From Achromobacter sp. MFA1 R4 (lineage in GTDB: Bacteria > Pseudomonadota > Gammaproteobacteria > Burkholderiales > Burkholderiaceae_B): DNA of 64,000 bases. Position 1 is the first letter of the stretch. Each line of letters starts with the position of its first letter. Below are positions 1-8,905 of this stretch, in pieces. The DNA lies in assembly GCF_900156745.1 (NCBI RefSeq), contig NZ_LT707065.1, positions 3,286,001 to 3,350,000 on the forward strand, read 5' to 3'. A model generated the notes under the pieces. It searched no databases. It saw only the letters and a list, made by a program, of their open reading frames with translations, and had not been told where the DNA came from. Made by a program: the position numbers and the translations under genes.

Positions 1-1246
1 CGAGGCCAGCGCCTGGACGCTGCAGGGCCCGGTCTGGGGCGCCAATGAGGGCTACCCGACGGCGGTCACGATCAACCAGCAGCGCCTAGTCGCCGCCGGC
101 ACGACGCGCTACCCGAATGGGGTATGGGGCAGCCGGAGCGGCGAATACTTCGATTTCAGCCAGGGCGTCAACGATGCCGACGGCTTCTTCTACGCACTGG
201 ACGGCGAGAGCAACGGTATCGAGCATCTGGCATCCGTGCGCGCGCTGATAGCCCTGACGCCCGGGACCGAATGGACGATGGTCGGCGGCGTGGAAAAGCC
301 GCTGACGCCGACGAACGTGAACGCCAAGGACCAGACGGTGTATGGCTGCAGCAACCCGCGCCCGGTGCGCGTGGGCGACGAGCTGCTGTTTGTGCAGCGC
401 GCCGGGCGCAAGGTTCGGGCCATGAGCTACCAGGCAGCGTCTGACGCATACAGCGCGCCGAACCTGACGACGCTGGCCGAGCACATCACGGAATCCGGCG
501 TGGTCGAGATGGCCTATCAGCAGGAGCCGGGCTCGGTCCTGTGGTGCGTGCTGGCCAATGGAAAGCTGGCAGCCATGACCATCGACCGGGACGAGGGCGT
601 GATCGCCTGGACGCCGCACGATACCGATGGCTTCTACGAGTCGATATCGGCCGCGCCGGCCGGATCCACCGATGAGGTGCTGGTGGTGGTGCGCCGCGTT
701 ATCGACGGGAATACGGTGCGCTACGTCGAGCGTCTGAACCCTTCCTACATGGTGCACAGCGGCATCGTGGGCACGAACCCCTCCGGCGCGCAGGTCTGGG
801 GCGGCCTTGACCACCTGGAGGGGAAGCAGGTGGATGTGCTGGCGGACGGTTCCCCCCAGGGAATGATCCCTGTCGTGGCCGGGCAGATCACCTTGCCGCG
901 GCTCGCCAATTCCATCCAGGCGGGGCTGCGCGTGCGCCCGCGCGTGAAGCTGCTGCGCCCCGAGGTGCAGACCCAGACGGGCACCGCGCAGAACAGCCAG
1001 ATGCGCGCGCACAAGCTAAACGTTCTGGTGCTGAACACCATCGGCGCCACCATCAACGGCAAAGAAATCCAGTTCCGCCAGTTCGGCGCGAACATCCTGG
1101 ACAAGCCGCCCGAGCCTTTCTCCGGATGGAAAGGCGTCGCCGAAACCGGATGGCAGGAAGGTGAGATGGAAGTCGAGATCACCCAGGAGCAGCCCCTACC
1201 TTTTCACGTACTGGCCATCGTGCGCCACTGGACGACCAACTCATGA
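1..1246 (+). CDS. Phage tail nozzle / tubular-protein-B-like structural protein (5' partial)
   Basis: The frame is open from base 2, so the gene starts before the window; about 414 residues are visible. The N-terminal visible part has the pattern GYPTAVTINQQRL followed by RYPNGVWGSRSGEYFDFS. I associate that pattern with the beta-rich nozzle or stabilisation proteins of podovirus tails (T7 gp12-like). The rest is beta-strand-rich with no enzymatic motif. Its stop overlaps the next start by four bases (ATGA), so translation is probably coupled. Its place just before GNAT and internal virion genes supports a tail-tube role. The exact family is inferred from pattern and position. Confidence 0.65.
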   Translation, partial: EASAWTLQGPVWGANEGYPTAVTINQQRLVAAGTTRYPNGVWGSRSGEYFDFSQGVNDADGFFYALDGESNGIEHLASVRALIALTPGTEWTMVGGVEKPLTPTNVNAKDQTVYGCSNPRPVRVGDELLFVQRAGRKVRAMSYQAASDAYSAPNLTTLAEHITESGVVEMAYQQEPGSVLWCVLANGKLAAMTIDRDEGVIAWTPHDTDGFYESISAAPAGSTDEVLVVVRRVIDGNTVRYVERLNPSYMVHSGIVGTNPSGAQVWGGLDHLEGKQVDVLADGSPQGMIPVVAGQITLPRLANSIQAGLRVRPRVKLLRPEVQTQTGTAQNSQMRAHKLNVLVLNTIGATINGKEIQFRQFGANILDKPPEPFSGWKGVAETGWQEGEMEVEITQEQPLPFHVLAIVRHWTTNS

Positions 1247-1689
1247 TCAGACACGCAACCCTTGCGGACGTCGAGCGCCTGGCCGAGCTGGCGCGCGACA
1301 TGCACGCCGAATCCCGCTTCCGGGAATTGAATTTCAACCTGGACAAGGTGGTGGTGCTGTTCGCCGGCCTAGTCGAACAGGAGAACGGTTGCATGCTGGC
1401 GGTCGAGGTCGGCGGCGAGCTGGTGGGGTTTCTGGCCGGCGGCATCGGCGAGGACTACTTCGGCGACGACCGGTTCTCGTTCGAATACGGCGTCTATGTG
1501 GCGCCGGCTTACCGCGGCTCGATGGCCGGGCCGCGACTGGTGGCTGAATTCCTGGAATGGTCCGACGAACGCGGCGCCCGCTACAAGAATATGGCGATCA
1601 CCACCGACATCACCACCGACCGCACCGGCGCGCTGTATGAGCGCTTCGGCGGTACGAACGTGGGCAATCTCTATTCTTGGGGGCTGTAA
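1243..1689 (+). CDS. GNAT-fold N-acetyltransferase-like phage protein
   Basis: The 148-residue protein has the single-domain size of a GNAT acetyltransferase. The acetyl-CoA pyrophosphate-loop region is VAPAYRGSMAGPRLV (about residues 86-100), a slightly degenerate R-x-x-G-x-G/A motif, followed by a helix and the C-terminal YERFG signature. It sits between the nozzle gene and an internal virion gene, where T7-like phages carry gp13. The start overlaps the upstream stop. It could be an active acetyltransferase or a structural protein on a GNAT fold; the sequence cannot decide which. Confidence 0.75.
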   Translation: MIRHATLADVERLAELARDMHAESRFRELNFNLDKVVVLFAGLVEQENGCMLAVEVGGELVGFLAGGIGEDYFGDDRFSFEYGVYVAPAYRGSMAGPRLVAEFLEWSDERGARYKNMAITTDITTDRTGALYERFGGTNVGNLYSWGL

Positions 1690-2150
1690 TGGCTTGGGCA
1701 CCTTTGGTACTGGCCGCCGTGGGCGGTGTGATGCAAGCGAAAGGGCAGATGGATGCAGGGCGGTCGCAGCAGGAGGCCGCCAACTTCAATGCCGAGCAGG
1801 ACGAGATTGAGGCTGCGCAGACGCGGCAGGCATATCGGGAGCAGGCCGAGAAGATCCGGCGCATCGGGCGCGCGCAGGCGTCGGAAGCGAGGGCCGCGTA
1901 TTCCGCCTCGGGCGTTTCGATCGGATCCGGCACCCCGGTCCTGATCAATGAGCAGATCCAGAACGACACCGAGTCGGACGCCTACAACACGATCCTGACC
2001 GGAAACCGGCGCGCTGATGCGCTGGAAGCACAGGCCGCCATCTCCCGCCGGACTGGATCGTCGATGGCGACGGCGGGCCAGCGCGGGGCAACCGGCAGCC
2101 TCCTTAGCACGGCGGGCAGCACCTATTCAGCCTGGAAGAAGAACCAATGA
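1689..2150 (+). CDS. Internal virion protein, T7 gp14-like
   Basis: The 153-residue protein starts with a short hydrophobic Ala/Gly stretch (MAWAPLVLAAVGGVMQAKG). A long Gln/Glu/Arg-rich helix follows, containing QQEAANFNAEQDEIEAAQTR. This layout is typical of small internal virion (ejection) proteins of podoviruses. The ATG at 1689 overlaps the previous stop codon by one base and is preferred over an in-frame ATG twelve bases upstream. Its stop overlaps the next ATG by four bases. The C-terminal third is Ser/Gly/Ala-rich and probably flexible. The assignment rests on composition and gene order. Confidence 0.6.
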   Translation: MAWAPLVLAAVGGVMQAKGQMDAGRSQQEAANFNAEQDEIEAAQTRQAYREQAEKIRRIGRAQASEARAAYSASGVSIGSGTPVLINEQIQNDTESDAYNTILTGNRRADALEAQAAISRRTGSSMATAGQRGATGSLLSTAGSTYSAWKKNQ

Positions 2151-4144
2151 AGATCCCCACTGGAAATCTTGGCAACGTGGTGGCCCAGCCCGGCCAGGCC
2201 ATCAACGCGCCGGCGGCGGCATTCGGCGCGGCTGAAGCGCAGGCGGCGGTTCAAACGGGGCAGGCACTTACCGGCCTCGGCAACCAGATCGCCGACACCC
2301 AGAACGAGCTGAACCGTGTGAAGGCCATCCGCACCATGGCCGAGGCCAAGAACGGCCTCTACAACCTGGAAGACGAGCTGACGCGGGGCATTGCTGACGG
2401 TACGGTCCCGGCGGCCGAAGCGTCGGCGCGCTGGCAGGAGCTGGCGCCCAAGCAGTTGGAGCAGAGCCTGAAGGGGATCAGCGGATCGCACCGCGCCGTC
2501 GTGGATGCCCAACTGGCGGAAACCACGGCTTCGCTGGGGCGGCGGGTGGGCGATGCGGTGGTGAGGCGCAACCAGCAGGACATCGGCGGCGAGCTGGTGG
2601 CCCTGGGCGGCCAACTTGAGCGCGAGGCCGTACGGGACCGGGCGGGCGCGAACGCCAAATATGAGCAGACCGTCCGCGCCATGGGCCCGCAAGCCGGGAT
2701 GACGCCCGCGCAGATCGAAAAGGACGTGCTGCGCTTCAAGGAAAACTCGGCCAACACCGTTGCTTTCGAGCTGGTGAACGGGGCCAGGAACAACGGCGCA
2801 GCGCTCAATGAAGTGGAACGCCGGCTGACGTCGGACGAATTCAACGACCTTGATCCGCAGCGCCGCGCGGTGCTGCTGAACACCACGGCCGGGTACAAGG
2901 CGGCGCTCGAGCAGCGCGCGGTGGCCGCGGCGCAGCGGGCGGAGATCAATGCCGCCAAGCGCGAGCGCCAGGCCGCTGGGATCTTCGCCCAGGTGCAGCA
3001 ATTGACCACGCAGGGGAAAAAGATTGATCCGGGGTTTGCGGCAGATGCTGCTGAGGCGGTCCGGGGAACCCCCTACGAGCCCGCGCTTGCCTCTGCCCTG
3101 GAACAAGCCCCGGCCGGCACGGCATTCGCCATGCAGCCGCTGTCCGATCAACGCGAGATGCTGGACGGGCTGCTGGCCGAAGGCAACCGCGTCGGCTGGA
3201 CCCCCACGCGCCAGGAGTTCTACGACAAGGCGCAAAAGTCCTACGAGGCGTCCCAGCGCGAGTACAAAGAGGACCCGCTGCGCGCCGCGGTCGACCGGAA
3301 CGTGCTGCCCGAGCTGGCGCCGCTGGACATGAGCGGCGGCATCGCCGGGATCACGCAGGGAGTGCAGGAGCGGCTTCAGCAGGCCCAGCAGGTCGAGGTT
3401 GTCGCTGGGCGCCCGGTGTCGCCGTTCACGTCGGACGAGGCAATGCAGGTCGCCAGCGTGTTCAATGCGCTGCCGCCCGACCAGCGCGCCACCAGCATCG
3501 CGGCCCTGTCCAAGGCGGTAGGCACGCGCACGATGTCTGCCATTGCTGCGCAACTGGACAGCAAGGACCGCACCCTGGCCCTGGCGGCCGCGCTGGGCGA
3601 CCAGCAGCGCCCGAATGGCGGACTGGTTTCGGAACAGGTGCTGCGCGGCGAGCAGGCCATCAAGGACAAGCGCATTGCCGAGGCGGACGTGAGCCGCTGG
3701 CGTTCGGAAATTGCTGCGGAGGTCCGGGGCGTCTTCGCCACGCCGGAGATGGAGAACGCCGTGATCGACTCGGCCGTGCGCGTCCGGGCTGATGCAGATG
3801 TGCGCCGCGAGGGCCGAAGCATCCGCAGCGCCATCGAAACCGTGGCCGGCGGCATTGTCGACTTCAACGGCGGCAAGATCCCGCTTCCCCTGGGCATGAC
3901 CGAAAGCCAGTTCGAACGCGGGCTGGTGGCGCTGACCCCGGACAGCTTCACCGACCAGGCGCCGGACGGCAATGTCTTTGTCGCAGGCAAGGCGGTGCCC
4001 GTGGACGAATTCGTCAAGGGTCTGCCCAACGCGGTACTGCGCCACGCCGGCCAGGGCCGCTACACCGTGTCGTCCGGTACGGGCGTCGTGCTGAATCAGG
4101 CCGGCCAGCCGGTCATCGTGAGGGTGAGCAATGGCACTCGATGA
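2147..4144 (+). CDS. Large putative internal virion / ejection protein (gp15-like position)
   Basis: The 665-residue protein is almost entirely Ala-, Gln- and Glu-rich predicted helix, with no signal peptide and no catalytic motif I recognise. It occupies the position of T7 gp15, between the small gp14-like protein and further large internal proteins. By analogy it would be packaged in the capsid and ejected with the DNA. The start ATG overlaps the upstream stop. Its own 3' end overlaps the next gene by 14 bases. Function is inferred from context and size only. Confidence 0.6.
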   Translation: MKIPTGNLGNVVAQPGQAINAPAAAFGAAEAQAAVQTGQALTGLGNQIADTQNELNRVKAIRTMAEAKNGLYNLEDELTRGIADGTVPAAEASARWQELAPKQLEQSLKGISGSHRAVVDAQLAETTASLGRRVGDAVVRRNQQDIGGELVALGGQLEREAVRDRAGANAKYEQTVRAMGPQAGMTPAQIEKDVLRFKENSANTVAFELVNGARNNGAALNEVERRLTSDEFNDLDPQRRAVLLNTTAGYKAALEQRAVAAAQRAEINAAKRERQAAGIFAQVQQLTTQGKKIDPGFAADAAEAVRGTPYEPALASALEQAPAGTAFAMQPLSDQREMLDGLLAEGNRVGWTPTRQEFYDKAQKSYEASQREYKEDPLRAAVDRNVLPELAPLDMSGGIAGITQGVQERLQQAQQVEVVAGRPVSPFTSDEAMQVASVFNALPPDQRATSIAALSKAVGTRTMSAIAAQLDSKDRTLALAAALGDQQRPNGGLVSEQVLRGEQAIKDKRIAEADVSRWRSEIAAEVRGVFATPEMENAVIDSAVRVRADADVRREGRSIRSAIETVAGGIVDFNGGKIPLPLGMTESQFERGLVALTPDSFTDQAPDGNVFVAGKAVPVDEFVKGLPNAVLRHAGQGRYTVSSGTGVVLNQAGQPVIVRVSNGTR

Positions 4145-6053
4145 TGCCTACCAGGGCGAGATAAACGAAGCGCTGCGCAACCGCGCGCAGCTCGCGCCGA
4201 TAGCGCCAGGCCCCGAGCGGGGCTTTAGCTTTTGGGGCATGGCGAAGGCGCCATTCACCGGCGCGGCGGCCGGCGCCGTAGAGGCCGGCGCCTTCCTGTC
4301 CGACACTGTGGGTGCGTTCGGCTCGGCCATGGCGTCCACGGGCACCACGGGCGTTCTTCCGTTTGCCGAGACGGAAGAACAGCGCATCTGGCGCGAGCAG
4401 GGGGCCGGTGCGGCGCGCAAGGCGCTGGACGAGGGTACGGCTTTCAGCAGCGACACTGGCGACACCTTGCGCGATGCGAGCCGCTGGCTCGGCCCGAACC
4501 CGCAGACCGCCAGCACCGCCGAACAGATGATGTTCGGCTTTGCCAAGACCATCACCAAGGCGGTCGGCTACACGGTGGCCACCGGAAACCCGCTGACCGG
4601 GGCGATGCTGACCGGCGCGGATGAAGGCGTGACCGCTTCGGACGAACTGCGTCGACAGGGTGTCGACCTTGCCACCCGCGCGAGCGTGGGCGCCGTCACC
4701 GGCGTGACCACCGGCGTGGGTGTCGCGCTTCCCGTGGCAGGCAAGACGCTGGCGGGCACGCTGGGCTATGCCGCGGGTGGCGGCCCGGGCCTGTTCATCG
4801 CCCAGCAGCAGATGACGCGCGACATCCTGAACAACGCCGACTACAGCAACCTGGCCGACCAGTATGACCCGTTTGACCCGGTGGGCCTGGCGGTTTCCAC
4901 CCTGGTGCCGGCGGCGTTCGGCGCCTGGGCGCTGCGCGGCAGGACGCGCGCGGCGGCCCGGGAAGGCCAGCCGGCACCCGTGGCGGCGCAGGCGGCAGAA
5001 GGCGCAGAAGCGCCGCGCGGCCCGATGCAGCAGGAGCTGGTCGACGCCGCGCGCGTGCAGCGCGTGCGTGAGGTGGTCGATTCCTGGAACCTGGGCGATG
5101 CCAGCGACGTGCGCGCCGCCAATGACGCAATGATGTCGGTCATGCGCGCCTCGTCGCAGATGGCCGACGGCCTGTCGGTCTACGTGGCAGACCAGTTCCC
5201 GATGAAGGATGCCTACGCCGCGCGCGCTCTGGAAACGATGGTGTCCCGGTCGGAGGCCGCGCGGGCGGAACTGCTGCCGCAGGCCGAGGCACTGGCCGAC
5301 CCGGGCGCCATCCGGGCGCTGCGCACCGAGATCCAGGAGCTGGCCCAGGCGCGGCGCTCTGCGGGCGACGATGTGGAGCTGCGGGCCCTGGCTGACCAGA
5401 TCCGCGCCAATGAGCCGCGCACCGGGGCGCGGGCGGCGCTGAACCGCGCGCGGCAGGAACTGGACGCGCGTGCGCAGGAGACAGACGCGCGCATCGCCGC
5501 GCTGGAAGCCCAGATCGAAAGCAACGCCGAGGCCATGGCCGCGCGCCAAGCGCTGGCGGTGCTGGACGAACGGATCGAGCAGATGCGCGCCGAGCGCGCG
5601 GCGATCGACGCGCCGGCCACCGCCATGACGCCGGTTGCCGCTGGCGTGCGTGAGGCTGCCCGTGCTGCTGAATCACCGTTCCAGATCCCGGAGCGCGGCC
5701 GGCAACCGGCCGCCGCGCGCGCCGAGGCCGGCGGCACGCTGCCGGGCGGCCAGGAATTCGCATCCGGCACCGACCTGGTGACGCCGACAGCTTCCCGCGC
5801 CGACGTCGATCCGATCGCGCCACCGGCCAAGCTGCCCACCACCACGGCTCAAGCCACCAGCGACGCCTATGTCACGACGCGCCTGGCGGAAATCGAAGCC
5901 GCCCAGCCGGACCTGCCTGTCCGCATGGACGGCGACGCAGAAGACGTGCCGCTCTCCGAGGCAATCCGCCGCCTGAACGAACAACTGGCCAGGGATGACG
6001 CCGACGCTGACCTGCTGGCCGTGGCCGCCAACTGCTTTATCAGCGCGGCATAA
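4131..6053 (+). CDS. Putative internal virion protein with glycine-rich hydrophobic segments
   Basis: The 640-residue protein has an N-terminal half with several Gly/Ala-rich hydrophobic stretches, for example around residues 180-260, including GVTTGVGVALPVAGKTLAG. The C-terminal half (about 330-500) is a long charged coiled-coil-like region. Membrane-inserting segments next to helical rods fit a DNA-ejection channel protein. I see no lysozyme or transglycosylase motif, although T7 gp16 carries one. The gene overlaps its upstream neighbour by 14 bases and is followed nine bases later by the next large gene. The functional call is an inference. Confidence 0.55.
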   Translation: MALDDAYQGEINEALRNRAQLAPIAPGPERGFSFWGMAKAPFTGAAAGAVEAGAFLSDTVGAFGSAMASTGTTGVLPFAETEEQRIWREQGAGAARKALDEGTAFSSDTGDTLRDASRWLGPNPQTASTAEQMMFGFAKTITKAVGYTVATGNPLTGAMLTGADEGVTASDELRRQGVDLATRASVGAVTGVTTGVGVALPVAGKTLAGTLGYAAGGGPGLFIAQQQMTRDILNNADYSNLADQYDPFDPVGLAVSTLVPAAFGAWALRGRTRAAAREGQPAPVAAQAAEGAEAPRGPMQQELVDAARVQRVREVVDSWNLGDASDVRAANDAMMSVMRASSQMADGLSVYVADQFPMKDAYAARALETMVSRSEAARAELLPQAEALADPGAIRALRTEIQELAQARRSAGDDVELRALADQIRANEPRTGARAALNRARQELDARAQETDARIAALEAQIESNAEAMAARQALAVLDERIEQMRAERAAIDAPATAMTPVAAGVREAARAAESPFQIPERGRQPAAARAEAGGTLPGGQEFASGTDLVTPTASRADVDPIAPPAKLPTTTAQATSDAYVTTRLAEIEAAQPDLPVRMDGDAEDVPLSEAIRRLNEQLARDDADADLLAVAANCFISAA

Positions 6054-6062
6054 GGAAACGAC

Positions 6063-8543
6063 ATGCTGAAAAAATGTATCGACCAGGTGAACGCGGCTGC
6101 CGGCCGCACCCTCAGCCAGTCCGAAATCAAGTCGATTGATGACCGGATTGCCGGCACGGCCGCAACGCTGGCCCGCCAGGACCGCGCCGCCTGGCTGGCG
6201 CTCACGCCCGCCCAGCGCACCCTGGCCGCTGCCGAGCGCGCCATGCAGGACGCCCGCGCTGAAGCACGGCTCAAGCTTCAGCGCCAGCAACTCCAACTGA
6301 TAAAGCGCGCCGATGTGGACGCCGAGATTGCCAGCATCCAGGATCTGTTCGGGGACAGCCGGTCCCGCGCCCTGGTGCGGCACATGGAGCAGACGGACGC
6401 CTACATCAAGGGCGTCAAGGACCAATACTGGTCCCAGTTGCGCAGCCTGTTCGACGCCGCGGCCTCGTCCGAGGGTGTATCGGCAGGGCGCCGCGCGCTG
6501 CAGTTCCTGTTCGACGTCGAAAACCCGCAGATGACGCGGGATCTGGCTGTCGAGGTGTTCGCGCGTGGCGAGGGCGGCACGGGCAACCGGCTGGCCGTGG
6601 AGGCGGCCAAGGCCTGGGGAACGACGGTCGAGACGATGCGCCAGCGATTCAACAACGCGGGCGGCGACGTCGGCCGGCTGGAATACGGCTACCTCCCGCA
6701 GGGCAGTGACCAGGGCCGCGTGCTGGCTGCCGGCCAAGACGCCTGGGTGAAGCAGACGCTGCCGAAGCTGGACCGCAGCCGCTACGTGCGCCCTGATGGC
6801 AGCCTGATGGATGACGCGGAAATGACGGCGTTCCTGCGCGCGACCTGGGAAACCCTGTCCTCGGGCGGCCTGAACAAGTTGGAGCCGGGCGGGTTCCGAG
6901 GCACCGGCGCGCGCGCCAACCGGGGCAGCCAGGCCCGGCAGCTCCACTGGCGCGACGGCCAGGCCTATATCGAGTACATGGGCGAATTCGGCCAGGGCAG
7001 CATGTACGACGCCATGAACGGGCATATCTCCGGGCTGGCGCGCGATATCGCGCTGGTCGAGCGCTACGGCCCGAGCCCGGCGCACCAGTTCCGCGTGCAG
7101 GCTGATATCGCCGAGAAGCAGGACGGCGGCGTCAAGCGCTCATTCATCAACCAGCCCGAGGCCTATTTCGACGTGCTGACCGGCAACGCCGGCGCCGTGC
7201 AGAACGCTAACCTGGCGCGCGTCGCGGCGGACCTGCGAAACCTCAATGTCGCCTCCAAGCTGGGCCGCGCGGTCTGGGCGTCCCTGTCCGACATTCCCAC
7301 CTACCTGGTGACGGCCGGCTACAACAAGCTGCCCTACTGGCAGGCGCTCAAGAACATCGGCGGCCAGGCCAGTGGCGAGACGCGGGAATTCCTGAACGCG
7401 CATGGCCTGATCGCCGAATCCCTGGTGTCCGACCTGAACCGCTTTTCGGGCGACCACATCCGCAACAACTGGTCCGGCAAGGTCGCCAACAGCGTCATGA
7501 AGCTGTCCCTCATGAACGCCTGGACCGACAGCATGCGCCGGGCTTTCCAGATGACCATGATGGGCGGCCTGGGCAAAATGGCCGGCAAGGAATGGGGCGC
7601 ACTGACAGAATGGGACCGCTCGCACCTGGCGCGCAAAGGCATCACCGAGGACGACTGGGCGGTCATCAGCAAGGTGCAGCCGACCGAGTACCGCGGGCAG
7701 CAATACCTGACGCCCGAGTCGATCATGGCCACGGGCGCCGACAACGCGCCGCAGCTGGTGTCCAAGGTGCTGGGCCTGATCCGCGACGAGTCGGAATACG
7801 CGGTGATCAATCCTGACCTGGCCACCCGCGCGGCGCAGACCTGGGGCGGCCAGCAGGCAGGCACCATCGGCGGCGAGCTCGCCCGCTCGGTCATGCAGTT
7901 CAAGAGCTTTCCCATGGCCATGATTTCCCGGCATTACCGGCGCATGCTGGACGCGCCGCGCGGGCTGGATGGCGCGCCGGCGGCCGCTAACCGTCTGGCC
8001 TACGGCACCGCCGTCATGTTGGGCACCACCATCGCCGGCGGCATCGCCTTCCAGATCAAGGAAATGCTGTCCGGCCGGGATCCGCTGGCGGTGAACAGCG
8101 GCCGGTTCTGGTCCGAGGCTCTGCTGCAGGGCGGCGGCCTGTCCATCGTGGGCGACATGCTCTTCCAGGACCCGCGCGAAACCCCGGGCGGATTCGCCGC
8201 ATCGGTGGGCGGCACCGTGCTTGGCCCGTCTGCTGGCACCCTGTTCGACGTGGTGGGCCTGGGCGTCGAGAACGCATGGCGCGCGGCCAGCGGCGACGAC
8301 CTGAACCTGGGCGCCGGCGCGGCGCGCACGATCCGCGGCACGCTGCCGTATCAGAACCTGTGGTGGCTGTCCGGCGCCATCGACCACACCTTCTTTCACG
8401 CCTTGCAAGAAAACCTCAGCCCGGGATACTTGAGCCGTGTGGAACGCCGCGCCGCGCGCCAGCATGATCAGGATTACTGGTGGCAGCTCGGCCCGGGCCT
8501 GCCGGAGCGCGGCCCCGACCTTTCCCGTGCCTGGAGTCGATGA
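6063..8543 (+). CDS. Very large phage structural protein, probable internal virion / injected protein
   Basis: The 826-residue protein is the largest in the visible module. It begins ten bases after the preceding stop, with AAGGAA as ribosome site. The first ~200 residues are charged helix. The middle contains an aromatic-rich stretch with WRDGQAYIEYMGEFG. The last third has hydrophobic Gly-rich segments such as GTAVMLGTTIAGGIAFQI. In T7-like phages the last internal virion gene is also the largest and interacts with membranes. No protease or muramidase motif is evident. The stop overlaps the small terminase start, so the module continues without a break. Confidence 0.55.
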   Translation: MLKKCIDQVNAAAGRTLSQSEIKSIDDRIAGTAATLARQDRAAWLALTPAQRTLAAAERAMQDARAEARLKLQRQQLQLIKRADVDAEIASIQDLFGDSRSRALVRHMEQTDAYIKGVKDQYWSQLRSLFDAAASSEGVSAGRRALQFLFDVENPQMTRDLAVEVFARGEGGTGNRLAVEAAKAWGTTVETMRQRFNNAGGDVGRLEYGYLPQGSDQGRVLAAGQDAWVKQTLPKLDRSRYVRPDGSLMDDAEMTAFLRATWETLSSGGLNKLEPGGFRGTGARANRGSQARQLHWRDGQAYIEYMGEFGQGSMYDAMNGHISGLARDIALVERYGPSPAHQFRVQADIAEKQDGGVKRSFINQPEAYFDVLTGNAGAVQNANLARVAADLRNLNVASKLGRAVWASLSDIPTYLVTAGYNKLPYWQALKNIGGQASGETREFLNAHGLIAESLVSDLNRFSGDHIRNNWSGKVANSVMKLSLMNAWTDSMRRAFQMTMMGGLGKMAGKEWGALTEWDRSHLARKGITEDDWAVISKVQPTEYRGQQYLTPESIMATGADNAPQLVSKVLGLIRDESEYAVINPDLATRAAQTWGGQQAGTIGGELARSVMQFKSFPMAMISRHYRRMLDAPRGLDGAPAAANRLAYGTAVMLGTTIAGGIAFQIKEMLSGRDPLAVNSGRFWSEALLQGGGLSIVGDMLFQDPRETPGGFAASVGGTVLGPSAGTLFDVVGLGVENAWRAASGDDLNLGAGAARTIRGTLPYQNLWWLSGAIDHTFFHALQENLSPGYLSRVERRAARQHDQDYWWQLGPGLPERGPDLSRAWSR

Positions 8544-8905
8544 TGCGCCAAGACCAATTTGAACGCCTGACCGAATACGCCGAGAAGCTGATCGACGTGC
8601 TGGTGCAGGAGATGAACCCGGACAACTGGCCCGGGCATGGCGTCGACCCGAATATGATGGATGCGCAGACGCGCGGTGATCGGTTCTGGGCGAAGAAAAA
8701 CCCCATCGCCACTGTCACGCTGGCCATGAAGCTGAACAGCCTGATCGACCTGACGCGGCGCCAGACGGCGGGCGACGGCGGCGCGGCGGCGGTGGACGAT
8801 CACCCCGAGGCCGACGACGGGCTGGAAGGCGAGGTCAAGCGGGCAGAGAAGGAGGCGGCCAAGTTCCTGGAGAAGGTCCAGAAGGCGGCCGGCGCCACGC
8901 GATGA
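8543..8905 (+). CDS. Terminase small subunit (putative)
   Basis: The protein of about 120 residues lies directly upstream of the large terminase and overlaps it by four bases. It has a basic, helix-rich N-terminal half and an acidic then basic C-terminal tail (GEVKRAEKEAAKF), as expected for a DNA-recognition subunit that contacts the large subunit through its C terminus. Start: GGAG at 8533-8536 is spaced six bases from ATG 8543; the adjacent ATG at 8540 would add one Met. A longer upstream reading is rejected because it runs inside the previous gene. The family is assigned by position and architecture. Confidence 0.65.
   Translation: MRQDQFERLTEYAEKLIDVLVQEMNPDNWPGHGVDPNMMDAQTRGDRFWAKKNPIATVTLAMKLNSLIDLTRRQTAGDGGAAAVDDHPEADDGLEGEVKRAEKEAAKFLEKVQKAAGATR

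Noticed and set aside
2123..4045. Long leftward frame of 640 codons
   Set aside because: Antisense shadow of a phage structural gene; Arg/His/Gly-heavy composition typical of GC-rich frame shadows and no ribosome site.
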